Of a stretch of DNA of 64,000 bases, positions 42,484 through 51,288 are shown piece by piece. The notes under the pieces are model-generated. The model was not told the DNA's origin. It saw nothing but the letters and a program-made list of their open reading frames with translations, and did not search any database. Source of the DNA: Methanofollis tationis (lineage in GTDB: Archaea > Halobacteriota > Methanomicrobia > Methanomicrobiales > Methanofollaceae); NCBI RefSeq assembly GCF_013377755.1, contig NZ_JABXWR010000001.1, forward strand, positions 1,437,104 to 1,501,103, read 5' to 3'. Every line of letters starts with the position of its first letter. Positions within the stretch are counted from its first letter, which is position 1. Made by a program: the position numbers and the translations under genes.

Positions 42484-42932
42484 GGTTCACCTTTCTGTGA
42501 GGTCCATACGAGCCTGTACCACAGCACCGCCAGCACACCCACCCCGGCGAGGGCCGCGGCGAGCAGGAGGGCGAGCGGGAGGGGGACGTGGCGCAGCCCG
42601 GCCATGGGAATGAGGAGGAGGGCAACGACGGTAAAGAGAACATAGGCCCGGCGGTCTTTCGGGGCGTTCAGGAGGCCGAGGTCGCCCTCGACCCACGCAA
42701 GCAGGACGAGCATGATCGCCGCCGTCCAGAGGAGCGAGGAGAGACCAGCAGCGACGGCGACGAGCGAGCCTGCACAGAGGACGGTAAACCACCGTCCCTC
42801 ACGAGGCGGAGAGAGGAAAAACACCGCACAAAAGACACCGACCGCCGCAACGCCGGCCAGTCCCGAGGTGCCGGAGAAGGCCGAGGCGAGGCCGAGAAGC
42901 GCCACCGCCAGTGCCAGATATCGGCCGTCCAT
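42480..42932 (-). CDS. Small membrane protein of the MoxR operon
   Basis: 150 residues, five hydrophobic segments with little loop sequence. No family recognised. It starts one base after the DUF58 gene ends and overlaps the next gene by four bases, so it belongs to the same transcript. Similar small membrane proteins often accompany MoxR/DUF58 pairs. Confidence 0.7.
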   Translation of the reverse strand: MDGRYLALAVALLGLASAFSGTSGLAGVAAVGVFCAVFFLSPPREGRWFTVLCAGSLVAVAAGLSSLLWTAAIMLVLLAWVEGDLGLLNAPKDRRAYVLFTVVALLLIPMAGLRHVPLPLALLLAAALAGVGVLAVLWYRLVWTSQKGEP

Positions 42933-42933
42933 G

Positions 42934-44223
42934 CTAGACCTCCTCCACCGTTGCAGCCTCGTGGGCTGCCAGCATCCGCCCGACTGCTCCGGCGCCCGAG
43001 GGCCCGGAGGCGCGGACGGTGACCGGCATCCCCTGCCGCTGCGCCTCCTGGACGACCTGGACGATATGGCTCAGGTCGCCCAGCGCCGTCGTGTACAGCA
43101 GGACCGATGCGGCACCGGAGGAGCGCATCGCCCGCGCCACCTGCTGCCTGAAGATGACGGGAACACCGTCCCCGCCGAATGCGGATAGCGTCCTGGAGAG
43201 AGACTCGCCGAACCCGCCGGGATCCGCACCCTCCCGTTTGAGGGCGCGGATCCGGGCTCTCGCCATCGCCGGATCGATATACCTGTAGAGGTGAACCGAG
43301 CGTTCGACCGGGCGGATCCCGGCAAGGGTCTGGAAGAGTTCTTTCTCGCCGGCGCCCGGCGGGATATATGTGACGATATCGCCCCCGGAAAGGATCAGGA
43401 GGGGACAGGAACCGAACTTCGTGAACGATCCCTGCACCGCACCGTTCACCGCCAGGGCATAGCGGTCGAAGACGTCCCTCTCCGGGGCATCGTGCCGGTC
43501 GGGCAGGTCCACGACGATAAATGGCCTCCCCCCGGAGAGCCCCTCGGCCTCCCTGACGTACATCTCCCCGTACTTCGCAGAGAGCTTCCAGTCCACCAGG
43601 TCAAGGCTGTCGCCGGTGATATACTCCCGGTAGCCGCGCGTTTCCTGACCCCTGAGAAGGCGCAGGGACCCGCCCTCCTCGTCGCCCGGGCCGTGGCCCT
43701 TCCCCCTGCCGGAGAGCGGGAGGACCTGCGGAGTGACGCGGAGGGCCGGGTTTTTCAGGGCGGGCTTTCGCAGGGAGAGCGTGGCCGAGAAGAAGGGATC
43801 CTTTGCAACAAGCCCGATCCCGCTAAAGGAGGTGTCGCCGGCGGCCATGACCCTGAACGAGTGCCTGAGGGCGACACGGCCGGGCCCGACCACCCGGGAC
43901 TTCTGCTCGCTTGCAGCCACCGCCACTGCCGGGATCAGGTCTTCTATCTCCACCGCAAGAGCGGTCCCGGGGTCGTAGGAGACATTCGTCTCCACCGCGA
44001 GCAGCGAGCCCTGACGGACGATACGCTTGCCGACAGCCCGTTCAACCGAAATGGTGGAGGCAAGGCGGGAGATGCCATGGAGAAAGACTGCTCCTCTGAA
44101 AACGAGGAAAAAAAGAACCGTTCCAGCGGCCAGAAGCCCTGCGAGGTCATCGAAGACGAGGGCATACGCAGCGAGGGCGACGGCAAGGACGGCCCCGCCT
44201 TCAGCCGCAGGGCTGGGCTTCAC
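42934..44223 (-). CDS. DUF58 domain protein
   Basis: 429 residues. Two N-terminal helices, then a beta region, and the DUF58 signature RGQETRGYREYITGDSLDLV followed by DWKLSAKYGEMYVRE (about 185-230). A von Willebrand-like segment follows, with a metal-site-like FIVVDLPDRHD. DUF58 proteins work with MoxR ATPases, whose gene lies three bases upstream. Probably a membrane-tethered assembly factor. Confidence 0.9.
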   Translation of the reverse strand: MKPSPAAEGGAVLAVALAAYALVFDDLAGLLAAGTVLFFLVFRGAVFLHGISRLASTISVERAVGKRIVRQGSLLAVETNVSYDPGTALAVEIEDLIPAVAVAASEQKSRVVGPGRVALRHSFRVMAAGDTSFSGIGLVAKDPFFSATLSLRKPALKNPALRVTPQVLPLSGRGKGHGPGDEEGGSLRLLRGQETRGYREYITGDSLDLVDWKLSAKYGEMYVREAEGLSGGRPFIVVDLPDRHDAPERDVFDRYALAVNGAVQGSFTKFGSCPLLILSGGDIVTYIPPGAGEKELFQTLAGIRPVERSVHLYRYIDPAMARARIRALKREGADPGGFGESLSRTLSAFGGDGVPVIFRQQVARAMRSSGAASVLLYTTALGDLSHIVQVVQEAQRQGMPVTVRASGPSGAGAVGRMLAAHEAATVEEV

Positions 44224-44226
44224 AGA

Positions 44227-45195
44227 TCAGGACACCTCGACGGAGTTCAGGATCTCCTCGATGACCGTGTTCACCGAGATCTGCCCGATGATCGCATCAC
44301 GCTCCATCAGGAGGCGGTGGCGGAGCACGGGCATGGCAAGCGTCTTGACGTCGTCGGGGAGGACATACGGCCGGCCGTCCATCGCGGCCCTGACCTTTGC
44401 GCCCCGCAGGAGGGCGAGCGAGGCGCGGGAGCTCGCCCCGAGACGGACGTCCCCATGGGACCGCGTCGCCGCAACGAGGTCAGCAATATACCTGAGCACC
44501 GCCTCATCGACATGGACCTGACGGACGACGCCCATCATCTCCCCGATATCCTCCGGGCTCAGCAGGGCAGGGAGGGACTCCTCAAAGTCAGTCCAGCTCA
44601 GCCCGCCGCCGTTGTCGCGCCTGATGATCTCGAGTTCGTCCTCGACATTGAGATGTTCAAGCGGGATGCTGTACATAAAACGGTCGCGCTGGGCCTCCAC
44701 CAGGGAGAACGTCCCCTCGAACTCGTAGGGGTTCTGGGTGGCGATCACGAAGAAGGGTTTCGGGAGCGGGTAGGTGTTCCCGTCGATCGTCGCCTGGTGC
44801 TCGCTCATCGACTCCAGGAGGGCCGACTGGGTCTTCGGGGTCAGCCGGTTGATCTCGTCCACAAGGACGAAGTTCGAGAAGATCGGCCCCTTCTGGAGGA
44901 TGAACTGATTTTCACGGGCGACATAGATGCGGACACCGATGATGTCGGCGGGCTGGACATCCACCGCACCCTGGATCCGCTTGAAGGAGTAGGAGAGGAG
45001 TTTCGCCATGATCTTCGAGACCGTGGTCTTCGCCGTTCCGGGCACGCCCTCGATGAGCACCGCACCGTCGGAGAGGACGCCGGTGAAGATAAGGTCTATA
45101 AGGGCCCTGTTCCCGACCACAAACCGTTGCGTGGTCTCCAGCACCTCATGATAGGCATCGGCAATATAACTTACATCGAGGTCTGTCGCATCCAT
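44227..45195 (-). CDS. MoxR-family AAA+ ATPase
   Basis: 322 residues. Walker A GVPGTAKTTVSK (about 49-60), Walker B NFVLVDEINRLTPKTQSALLE, sensor 1 VIATQNP, and the AAA lid (C-terminal third) are complete. MoxR proteins are chaperone-like ATPases that remodel von Willebrand-domain partners such as DUF58. It lies between the DUF4350 and DUF58 genes with gaps of five and three bases. Confidence 0.95.
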   Translation of the reverse strand: MDATDLDVSYIADAYHEVLETTQRFVVGNRALIDLIFTGVLSDGAVLIEGVPGTAKTTVSKIMAKLLSYSFKRIQGAVDVQPADIIGVRIYVARENQFILQKGPIFSNFVLVDEINRLTPKTQSALLESMSEHQATIDGNTYPLPKPFFVIATQNPYEFEGTFSLVEAQRDRFMYSIPLEHLNVEDELEIIRRDNGGGLSWTDFEESLPALLSPEDIGEMMGVVRQVHVDEAVLRYIADLVAATRSHGDVRLGASSRASLALLRGAKVRAAMDGRPYVLPDDVKTLAMPVLRHRLLMERDAIIGQISVNTVIEEILNSVEVS

Positions 45196-45200
45196 GTCAT

Positions 45201-46073
45201 CTACCTAATGATCCTCTTTCTAAAAAAATATGCAGCCGCACCGATAAAGAGTCCGGCAACGGCAATCTGAAGGAGGGGATACTCCTTTGCCAGGCGGACG
45301 GCGGCGGTCGGCGCTCCGGCCGAGGCCGTGCGGCTCCAGCCCTGGTCGACGAGCAGCACCGGGCGCAGGGAGATGAGGGCCTCGATGAACTGCCGGTTCT
45401 CGCTGGAGAACCCGGACATCGCATTGAGGAAGATGCCGGGGTCGCCGATGACGATCACCTCGCCGCCGCCGACCTGTTCGAGGGCGCAGACCGGGTACCT
45501 GCTCACCACCTCGTCGCCGTCGATCCGTCCGTTCGAGTTTCTGTCCACCCATGAGAGAAGGGAGGTCTGAAGAAGCGGCGTACCACCTTTCAACGCCGCC
45601 GGACGGTTGAAGAGGACAGTAGAGACATTTTCGACGAGGGTGTGGTTGCCGGCACGGTAGCCCTTCACCGCCGCACCGTCGGCATAGTCCCGGTCGACCG
45701 AGGTGAGGTTGCCGGGCAGGATGGAGATGCCCGACCCGACCGCGGCGAGGAACTCGTTGCCGCTCCCGAAATCATCGCAGAGAACAATGGTGTTGTTCCG
45801 CGCCAGGAATGCCCGGTATGCGGCGATCTGTTCTGCGCCCGGAGAACCCTGCGGGGCGATGATGATGAGGACGGCGTCGTTGTAACCGCCCAGATCCGCC
45901 GGCCTCCAGACCTCGTGTGCACCACGCTCCTCCAGGAAGGAGAAGAACGAGGAGGTGCCGTTCCACTGGATGTTGTGGCGGCTATAGTCGTCATAGGTAG
46001 TGAAGAGATGGACGCCCGCGGCGAGGGCGAGAACGAGGAACACGACGGCCGCGGCGACGAACCGGCCCTGCAT
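45201..46073 (-). CDS. DUF4350 domain protein
   Basis: 290 residues. N-terminal helix (5-25), an extracytoplasmic GATase-like DUF4350 domain (NDAVLIIIAPQGSPGAEQIA, NNTIVLCDDFGSGNEFL, EVIVIGDPGIFLN), and a C-terminal helix (about 262-284) with KRIIR after it. A calcium-loop-like DRNSNGRIDGDE is inserted near residue 180. DUF4350 genes regularly sit beside MoxR and DUF58. Its first base overlaps the stop of the upstream binding-protein gene. Confidence 0.87.
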   Translation of the reverse strand: MQGRFVAAAVVFLVLALAAGVHLFTTYDDYSRHNIQWNGTSSFFSFLEERGAHEVWRPADLGGYNDAVLIIIAPQGSPGAEQIAAYRAFLARNNTIVLCDDFGSGNEFLAAVGSGISILPGNLTSVDRDYADGAAVKGYRAGNHTLVENVSTVLFNRPAALKGGTPLLQTSLLSWVDRNSNGRIDGDEVVSRYPVCALEQVGGGEVIVIGDPGIFLNAMSGFSSENRQFIEALISLRPVLLVDQGWSRTASAGAPTAAVRLAKEYPLLQIAVAGLFIGAAAYFFRKRIIR

Positions 46074-47260
46074 CAGGCATCACCCGGATAGACGAAGGTT
46101 CCTGAGACGCCGGAGAGCCCGCAGAACCGCGAGAGATACTCCTCATGCACGGCCGCCGGGTCCAGCCCTGCGCAGCGGTCAGGGTGGAGCCAGCGTGCAC
46201 TATAGTGCAGCCCGACGACGTACCGCGGCCCCTCGACGAGGCTGGCGTGGATCAGGTAGACCCTTTCCTCTCGCTCGGCAGGGAGGGCACTCCAGCCAGG
46301 GCGATTGCCGATGGCGTTCCTGACCTCGATGAACCTGAGGGGGAGACGGTCGCCGAAGCCCCCGAATCTGGAGGGGTCCTCCCCGACCAGTTTGATGACG
46401 ACGGCGGGGGCGGCGGCGATGACCACCCCGTCGTCGACCCCGAACGTTCCGGAGCCGGCAGGGACCGGGCTACCCCCGCCGAGAAGGACGAGGTCGCCGG
46501 CAGGCGTTCCGGAGCCGCAGGCGATATACGCCGGGAATGATTCCACGTAGACGGCCTGGACCTGGTCGGCCGACAAACCGTCGAGGCAGGAGCGCACCGC
46601 CTCATCCTGTTCGTCGAGGAAGCGGCAGAGGTCTTCGGCGCCGTCCTGGCAGCCGAGGAGGGAGCCTATCGCGAGGGCCTCGTCGCGGACGGAGGCCGGG
46701 GAGGCGCAGGAGAACCTGAGCACCGGAATGCCGAGAGCGGAGGCGGCATCCGCGACAGCGTCCCCTTCAGGGCCGACCGGAGCAAAAACAACGTCCGGGA
46801 AGAGGGAGGCGAGGGCGGCGGCGTCGGGGTCGTCAAGGCTCCCGACCGCCCTGCACCCGACGAGATCAGGGAAGAACTGCCGGTCCATGAGGATCGAATG
46901 TTCAGCGCCCCGCACATATCTCATCGGATAGCCGATCGCACGGATCGTCTCCAGAGTCTGCGGGGACATGACGGCCACAGCCCGGATCGGCCGTTCGAAA
47001 ACGAGCGTGCGCCCCGCTGCATCGGTGCACTCTCCGGGGGCGCCGCCCCAGTGATGGTAGATAAAGGAGGCATCCTGGAGATCGGCAGGCGACGGCGCAG
47101 TTCCAGTGCCGTTCCGGTAGGTGACGTCGAGGTATGAGAAGATCGCCCCGACCATCTCGCCCTCGGAGAGCCTGTCGTTGCCATCGGCGTCGCATGGTAT
47201 CGCCGCCACAGAGGGCACCGCAAGGAGCAGGCAGAGGACGACAGCAAAAGTGGCCTTCAT
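46073..47260 (-). CDS. ABC-type metal/cobalamin substrate-binding protein with EF-hand-like loop
   Basis: 395 residues. Signal peptide (1-20), a dockerin or EF-hand-like unit (CDADGNDRLSEGEM, about 23-36), and a BtuF/FepB-like binding domain (about 80-390; AVAVMSPQTLETIRAIGYP, LFPDVVFAPV). No permease or ATPase for it lies in the window, so it either serves a transporter elsewhere or has a sensing role in this operon. It overlaps the genes on both sides (four bases and one base). Cargo cannot be told: iron-siderophore, cobalamin, or other. Confidence 0.85.
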   Translation of the reverse strand: MKATFAVVLCLLLAVPSVAAIPCDADGNDRLSEGEMVGAIFSYLDVTYRNGTGTAPSPADLQDASFIYHHWGGAPGECTDAAGRTLVFERPIRAVAVMSPQTLETIRAIGYPMRYVRGAEHSILMDRQFFPDLVGCRAVGSLDDPDAAALASLFPDVVFAPVGPEGDAVADAASALGIPVLRFSCASPASVRDEALAIGSLLGCQDGAEDLCRFLDEQDEAVRSCLDGLSADQVQAVYVESFPAYIACGSGTPAGDLVLLGGGSPVPAGSGTFGVDDGVVIAAAPAVVIKLVGEDPSRFGGFGDRLPLRFIEVRNAIGNRPGWSALPAEREERVYLIHASLVEGPRYVVGLHYSARWLHPDRCAGLDPAAVHEEYLSRFCGLSGVSGTFVYPGDA

Positions 47261-47754
47261 CCCGATCGCCCCCAGGCAAACAGGATGGCCGCAAGTGCGA
47301 GGAGAGTCCCCGGCACTGAAAAGCCCGGTGCGGCTGCAGGGATCGTGGACGCTGCCGCCTCCCGCGGTTCCGTTGTGGGGGAAAGCCAGGTCGGCGCCAC
47401 GGTGCCATTCTCGCCGGCGACAAAATCCTCCCAGTACCCGGTGATCACGCCGTCTCCCTCAGTCGGGGCGCGGAGACGGTAGCTGACCCTCTCGTCGTCA
47501 AGGAGGGCGAAGGAGACCTGCCGATCGGCGACCGAGACGCGTCCGGGTGGGTGGGTGGAGGAGAAGAACAAAAACCCTTCCGGGATCGTCTCGACAAGTC
47601 CGCCGACGGCGATCCCGCTCACATTCAGGGTGATGACGAACTCCCCGCCTGGCAGAAGAGTACCAGTGACCGTCCGTTCAGGCGCCGCCGCAAGGGCGGG
47701 GACGGATAACAGTGCCAGAAGAAGACAGGAGATGATGAGGGGGCCGGGTTTCAT
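47257..47754 (-). CDS. Exported protein with PGF-CTERM-like sorting end
   Basis: 165 residues. Signal peptide (about 1-23), one beta domain, then a Thr/Ala linker and the end PGFSVPGTLLALAAILFAWGR: PGF, a helix and a basic end, the layout of archaeosortase substrates. It overlaps the helicase stop and the binding-protein start by four bases each. The domain (VTGTLLPGGEFVITLNVSGI) recalls surface proteins of methanogens but has no known role. Confidence 0.78.
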   Translation of the reverse strand: MKPGPLIISCLLLALLSVPALAAAPERTVTGTLLPGGEFVITLNVSGIAVGGLVETIPEGFLFFSSTHPPGRVSVADRQVSFALLDDERVSYRLRAPTEGDGVITGYWEDFVAGENGTVAPTWLSPTTEPREAAASTIPAAAPGFSVPGTLLALAAILFAWGRSG

Positions 47755-49904
47755 TCGTTATGGAGGTGAGGGCCCGGCGCACATATATCTTCTCTCAGGG
47801 GGTGCAGCGGGGTCCGGGCGAGGAGAGCGGCCAGAGCAGGGCAGTCGTCGTGGTCGGCGCGGACCATTTCGACGAAAAGCGAGGATGGGAGGAGGGGGCC
47901 GAACTTCCAGTCATCGGATGCCGGCAGGGGAAGGGTGACGGCGAGGTCTGCTGCGGTCCACCGTTGCACCGCACCGAGGGCGTCCCACACCTCCCCGGCC
48001 GGGTCCGGCCCGGTCACCCCTGAGACGAGGAGCCAGAGATCGGAGACGCGTATCTTCGGCCCGTCCCCGAGCGCCCGTTCTAAGAGGGCGGCGAGCGCCC
48101 GGTTAAACCGCCCCCCATGGCAGGAGAGAATAAAAATACCATCGGCTCGCTCCCTGACCATGAAGCCCTCGTGAGGGATGCCACCCCCGATATCCTCGGC
48201 AACCCCATGGATCGACGCCTGTTCCCGCCTCCCGAGGGGGAGGGAGGAGGAGCCGCGGGCGAGGAGGCGCTGGACGGCGCGGGCGACTGTCGGGCTCATC
48301 GGGGCGCCGGCGCCCGACCAGAAGGGGCGGCGGTCTGAGGACCGGGGGCCGCCGCCCTCAGGGACGACGGTGGCGATCCGGTGGTCGCCGTCGAGGGCGA
48401 TGATCCGCCACCGCCGCCCTCCGAGGGTGCAGACCGTCCCGACACCCCCGGCCACAAACCTGGGATCGAGGTCGCCGGCCGCCTCGCCCTCAGGGGTGAG
48501 AGCGCGGAAGGCGCCGGCGCCCGCGAAGACCGAGAGGAGGTCGCGGCCGTGGACGCGGGCGACCGTGCGTTCGGCCACCGGCCCGAGCATCAGAAAGACG
48601 CCGTCTGCCGAGAGTATGCCCTCCGCGAGGAGGTGATCGACGATCGCTCCGGCGTCCTCTTCCCTGATCCCGGCAAAGGCGGCACATGAGAGGAGGGAGG
48701 AGGCTACACCACGCCGCGGCGCCCGCCGCTCTTTCAGGAGCACAAGAAGAAGTTGCTGGATGAAGACGGTGTACGGCAGGACCGGGGGGCGGAGGGGCTC
48801 GACCTCGCGGCGCATCGCCGCCTCGACGGTCGCCGCCGCCACCAGGAGGTCGAGGTCGTCCGCGAGCACAAAGGCCATCCGTGCCGGCGAGCCGCGCCGC
48901 CCGGTCCGCCCGAGCCTCTGGAGAAAGGAGGAGACCGAGGGCGGCGGACCCACCTGGACGACGAGGTCGAGGCCGCCGATATCGATGCCGAGTTCGAGGG
49001 TGCTGGTGCAGATCACGCAGGCGGCGCCCGATTCGGAGAGCGATGCCTCGGCGGCCTTTCTGGCGGCTGGAGGGATAGAGGAGTGGTGGACAGAGAGGCC
49101 ATCGACCGTCCCGGCAAGGGCGGATGAGAGCCTTTCGGCCTCGCTCCGGCTCCTGACAAAGACGAGGGCGCGCTGGCCGCTGACCAGGCGGGAAACAGTA
49201 TCGGCCAGCCCGGACCGGTCGGTCACGAGAAAAGAAAACTGTTTTTTTCCCGGCGGGGACGGGACGGCGACGAGGCTGGCCCGGCGGCCAGGGCCGGAGA
49301 ACCATCCGAGGATCTCCCCGGGATTTCCCAGGGTCGCCGAGAGCCCGATCCGCTGGAGGGGCCGGTAGGCCGCGCCGTCGAGACGGTCGAGGAGGCAGCG
49401 GAGATGCACACCCCGCAGGTCGCCGGCAAAGGCGTGGACCTCGTCGACGATGACGAAGCGGAGGTTTCGCAGGTCGCCAGCGAGGAAGGGATCGAGGAGG
49501 ATCACCTCAAGCGACTCCGGGGTTGTGAGGAGGATGTGGGGTGGGTCGCAACCGCCCCAGGAGCGTTCGCCCTTCGGGACGTCGCCGTGCCATTTCTGCA
49601 CCGAAAGGCCGGCCGGGGTACAGAGGGTGAGCATCCGCTCCTCCTGATCGTTGATCAGGGCCTTGAGAGGCGAGAGGCAGATGCAGCAGACACCGGAGAG
49701 GCCACCCTTTAAGACGGCGTCGATCACCGGGATCAACGCCGCTTCGGTCTTGCCCCCGGCCGTTCCCGCCACCACCAGGAGATCGTTTCCTTCGGCCGCG
49801 GCGAGGGCTGCCTCCTCCTGCACCGGCCGCAGGTCGTCCCATCCAAGACGGTGGGCAAGTATGCCCTGCAATGTCGGATGAAGGGATGCAAAGACCTCTG
49901 ACAC
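47751..49904 (-). CDS. Lhr-like DEAD/DEAH-box helicase
   Basis: 717 residues. Motif I GTAGGKTEAALIP (about 42-54), Ia LSPLKALINDQ, Ib TTPESLEV, II VDEVHAF, III SATLG, and VI RLGRTGRRG are complete, followed by Lhr-type accessory domains. Expected to unwind DNA or RNA-DNA hybrids during repair. It is the first gene of the reverse operon and is coupled to the exported protein by ATGA overlap, an unexpected pairing. Confidence 0.9.
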   Translation of the reverse strand: MSEVFASLHPTLQGILAHRLGWDDLRPVQEEAALAAAEGNDLLVVAGTAGGKTEAALIPVIDAVLKGGLSGVCCICLSPLKALINDQEERMLTLCTPAGLSVQKWHGDVPKGERSWGGCDPPHILLTTPESLEVILLDPFLAGDLRNLRFVIVDEVHAFAGDLRGVHLRCLLDRLDGAAYRPLQRIGLSATLGNPGEILGWFSGPGRRASLVAVPSPPGKKQFSFLVTDRSGLADTVSRLVSGQRALVFVRSRSEAERLSSALAGTVDGLSVHHSSIPPAARKAAEASLSESGAACVICTSTLELGIDIGGLDLVVQVGPPPSVSSFLQRLGRTGRRGSPARMAFVLADDLDLLVAAATVEAAMRREVEPLRPPVLPYTVFIQQLLLVLLKERRAPRRGVASSLLSCAAFAGIREEDAGAIVDHLLAEGILSADGVFLMLGPVAERTVARVHGRDLLSVFAGAGAFRALTPEGEAAGDLDPRFVAGGVGTVCTLGGRRWRIIALDGDHRIATVVPEGGGPRSSDRRPFWSGAGAPMSPTVARAVQRLLARGSSSLPLGRREQASIHGVAEDIGGGIPHEGFMVRERADGIFILSCHGGRFNRALAALLERALGDGPKIRVSDLWLLVSGVTGPDPAGEVWDALGAVQRWTAADLAVTLPLPASDDWKFGPLLPSSLFVEMVRADHDDCPALAALLARTPLHPLREDICAPGPHLHNE

Positions 49905-49950
49905 AGAAGAATGTTCGGCATCCGGGTTTAACTACATTGCACACACTGAG

Positions 49951-49966
49951 AAATATTTAAATATAA
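49951..49966 (+). promoter_or_regulatory. TATA box of the PCD gene
   Basis: AAATATTTAAATATAA centred 26-27 bases before ATG 49985; leaderless message expected. Confidence 0.6.
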
Positions 49967-49984
49967 TGACCCGAAGGCATATCC

Positions 49985-50332
49985 ATGCCTCTCAGCACAG
50001 AATCGGTGCAGCCGATTGTTCCGGGCGCGGCGCCACTCACCCGCCGGGAGATCATGGCCCTGCTCCCGCAGGTGCCGGGGTGGGCGTTCGAGAACGGGAA
50101 GTTGAAGAGACGGTTCTCCTTCGGGTCGGTCGGGGAAGCGGCCGCCTTCATCGGTCAGGTGATCGCCCTCGGCGCCGAGAGCGCGGACCATTACCCTGAC
50201 ATCTGCCTCACCAGGTACAGGCATGTGGACGTCTTCTGGTACACGCACGCCTCGGGCGGCCTCACCCGGACCGATTTCGTGCTCGCCGCAAAACTCGGGG
50301 AGATATTCGGGGGAAGGACGTTATTCGGATAG
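49985..50332 (+). CDS. Pterin-4a-carbinolamine dehydratase-like protein
   Basis: 115 residues. The active-site pattern is visible as ADHYPDI, then RHVDVFWYTHASGGLTRTDF, giving the histidines and aspartate of the PCD fold. In archaea without pterin hydroxylases the role may be in pterin or methanopterin chemistry. It starts leaderless behind a strong TATA box, divergent from the helicase operon. Its end overlaps the convergent thioredoxin gene by 12 bases. Confidence 0.9.
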   Translation: MPLSTESVQPIVPGAAPLTRREIMALLPQVPGWAFENGKLKRRFSFGSVGEAAAFIGQVIALGAESADHYPDICLTRYRHVDVFWYTHASGGLTRTDFVLAAKLGEIFGGRTLFG

Positions 50333-50719
50333 ACCAAACGCCCTCTTCACCTGCGACCTGAGCGTCTCGCGCGGCAGGGCGCCGGTGAGCCTCCCGACCG
50401 GCCGGCCGTTTGAGAAGAAGACCAGCGTCGGTATCACCTCGACCCCGAACGACCTCGCAGTTTTTGGATTTTGGTCGACATTGCATTTCCCGAAGGCGAC
50501 CCGCCCCGCAAACTCCAGAGCGAGCGCCTCGATCTCAGGGGCGACCCTCTGGCAGGGACCGCACCATTCGGCCCAGAAGTCCACGACAAGATATCGATGA
50601 GCGGCGATGGCGCCGGCAAACCCGTGGTCCGATATCTCGATCACGCCGTCTCTGGCAGAAAGCCGCGACGCCAGCTCCAGCCGTTTTCTCTCCCTGATCC
50701 GTTCGAGTTCGTCGTCCAT
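50321..50719 (-). CDS. Thioredoxin
   Basis: 132 residues. A charged N-terminal helix (MDDELERIRERKRLELASRL) precedes a standard thioredoxin fold with the active site WCGPC (about 54-58) and cis-proline in VIPTLVFF. It reduces disulfides with electrons from a thioredoxin reductase, perhaps the one at the window end. ATG 50719 gives the family start. The TATA box at 50772-50781 also serves the first initiator tRNA in the other direction. Confidence 0.93.
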   Translation of the reverse strand: MDDELERIRERKRLELASRLSARDGVIEISDHGFAGAIAAHRYLVVDFWAEWCGPCQRVAPEIEALALEFAGRVAFGKCNVDQNPKTARSFGVEVIPTLVFFSNGRPVGRLTGALPRETLRSQVKRAFGLSE

Positions 50720-50771
50720 GCAGGGGATAGGAAGGAGGGGGTTATCCAGGTATCTATCGGGGAGCAGGGAA

Positions 50772-50781
50772 ACTATATACG
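50772..50781. promoter_or_regulatory. Shared TATA box of thioredoxin and initiator tRNA 1
   Basis: ACTATATACG lies about 35 bases before the tRNA at 50811 and about 57 bases before the thioredoxin ATG on the other strand; it can be read both ways. Confidence 0.5.
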
Positions 50782-50810
50782 CAAGAAAAGACCAGATGTA
50801 TATCCCGCAC

Positions 50811-50885
50811 AGCGAGGTGGGGTAGTCAGGAAATCCCGACGGGCTCATAACCCGTAGACCGATGGTTCAAATCCATCCCTCGCTA
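50811..50885 (+). tRNA. Initiator tRNA-Met (CAT), copy 1
   Basis: Acceptor AGCGAGG pairs with CCTCGCT, giving the A1-U72 pair of archaeal initiators. The anticodon arm CGGGCTCATAACCCG shows three stacked G-C pairs, the initiator mark. T arm GGTTCAAATCC. 75 bases, CCA not encoded, no intron. Identical to copy 2. Confidence 0.93.
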
Positions 50886-51042
50886 CTATTCTGCACATTT
50901 TTCCCGCGTTTTGCCATGGGAACAGCGATGGCGCCGTCCAAACCTCAGCGCCCCAGAACCGGAATCAGGGAGCGCTCGCAGCGCGCAGCCGTACAACGGA
51001 CGGAGGCGGCAGAAACAACCGCCGCCGTCGGACCCTGAGATT

Positions 51043-51052
51043 CTTATATATG
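51043..51052 (+). promoter_or_regulatory. TATA box of initiator tRNA 2
   Basis: CTTATATATG about 34 bases before 51081, the same spacing as copy 1. Confidence 0.5.
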
Positions 51053-51080
51053 AGAGGACCGACAAACAATATAACAGCGA

Positions 51081-51155
51081 AGCGAGGTGGGGTAGTCAGG
51101 AAATCCCGACGGGCTCATAACCCGTAGACCGATGGTTCAAATCCATCCCTCGCTA
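51081..51155 (+). tRNA. Initiator tRNA-Met (CAT), copy 2
   Basis: Same 75 bases as copy 1, 270 bases apart. It has its own TATA box; the T-rich trailer is also similar, so the duplicated unit includes the terminator. Confidence 0.93.
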
Positions 51156-51288
51156 CTGTTCTTCACGTTTTTCACTTCTTCGCGTAAGTTATCCCCCCGA
51201 TCTCAGCCTCCGGCATGCCCACACACGCGCGAAGAAACAACATCCCGAAATGTTCCCGGCGGAAAAGAATACCTGACAGGAAAGAAAG

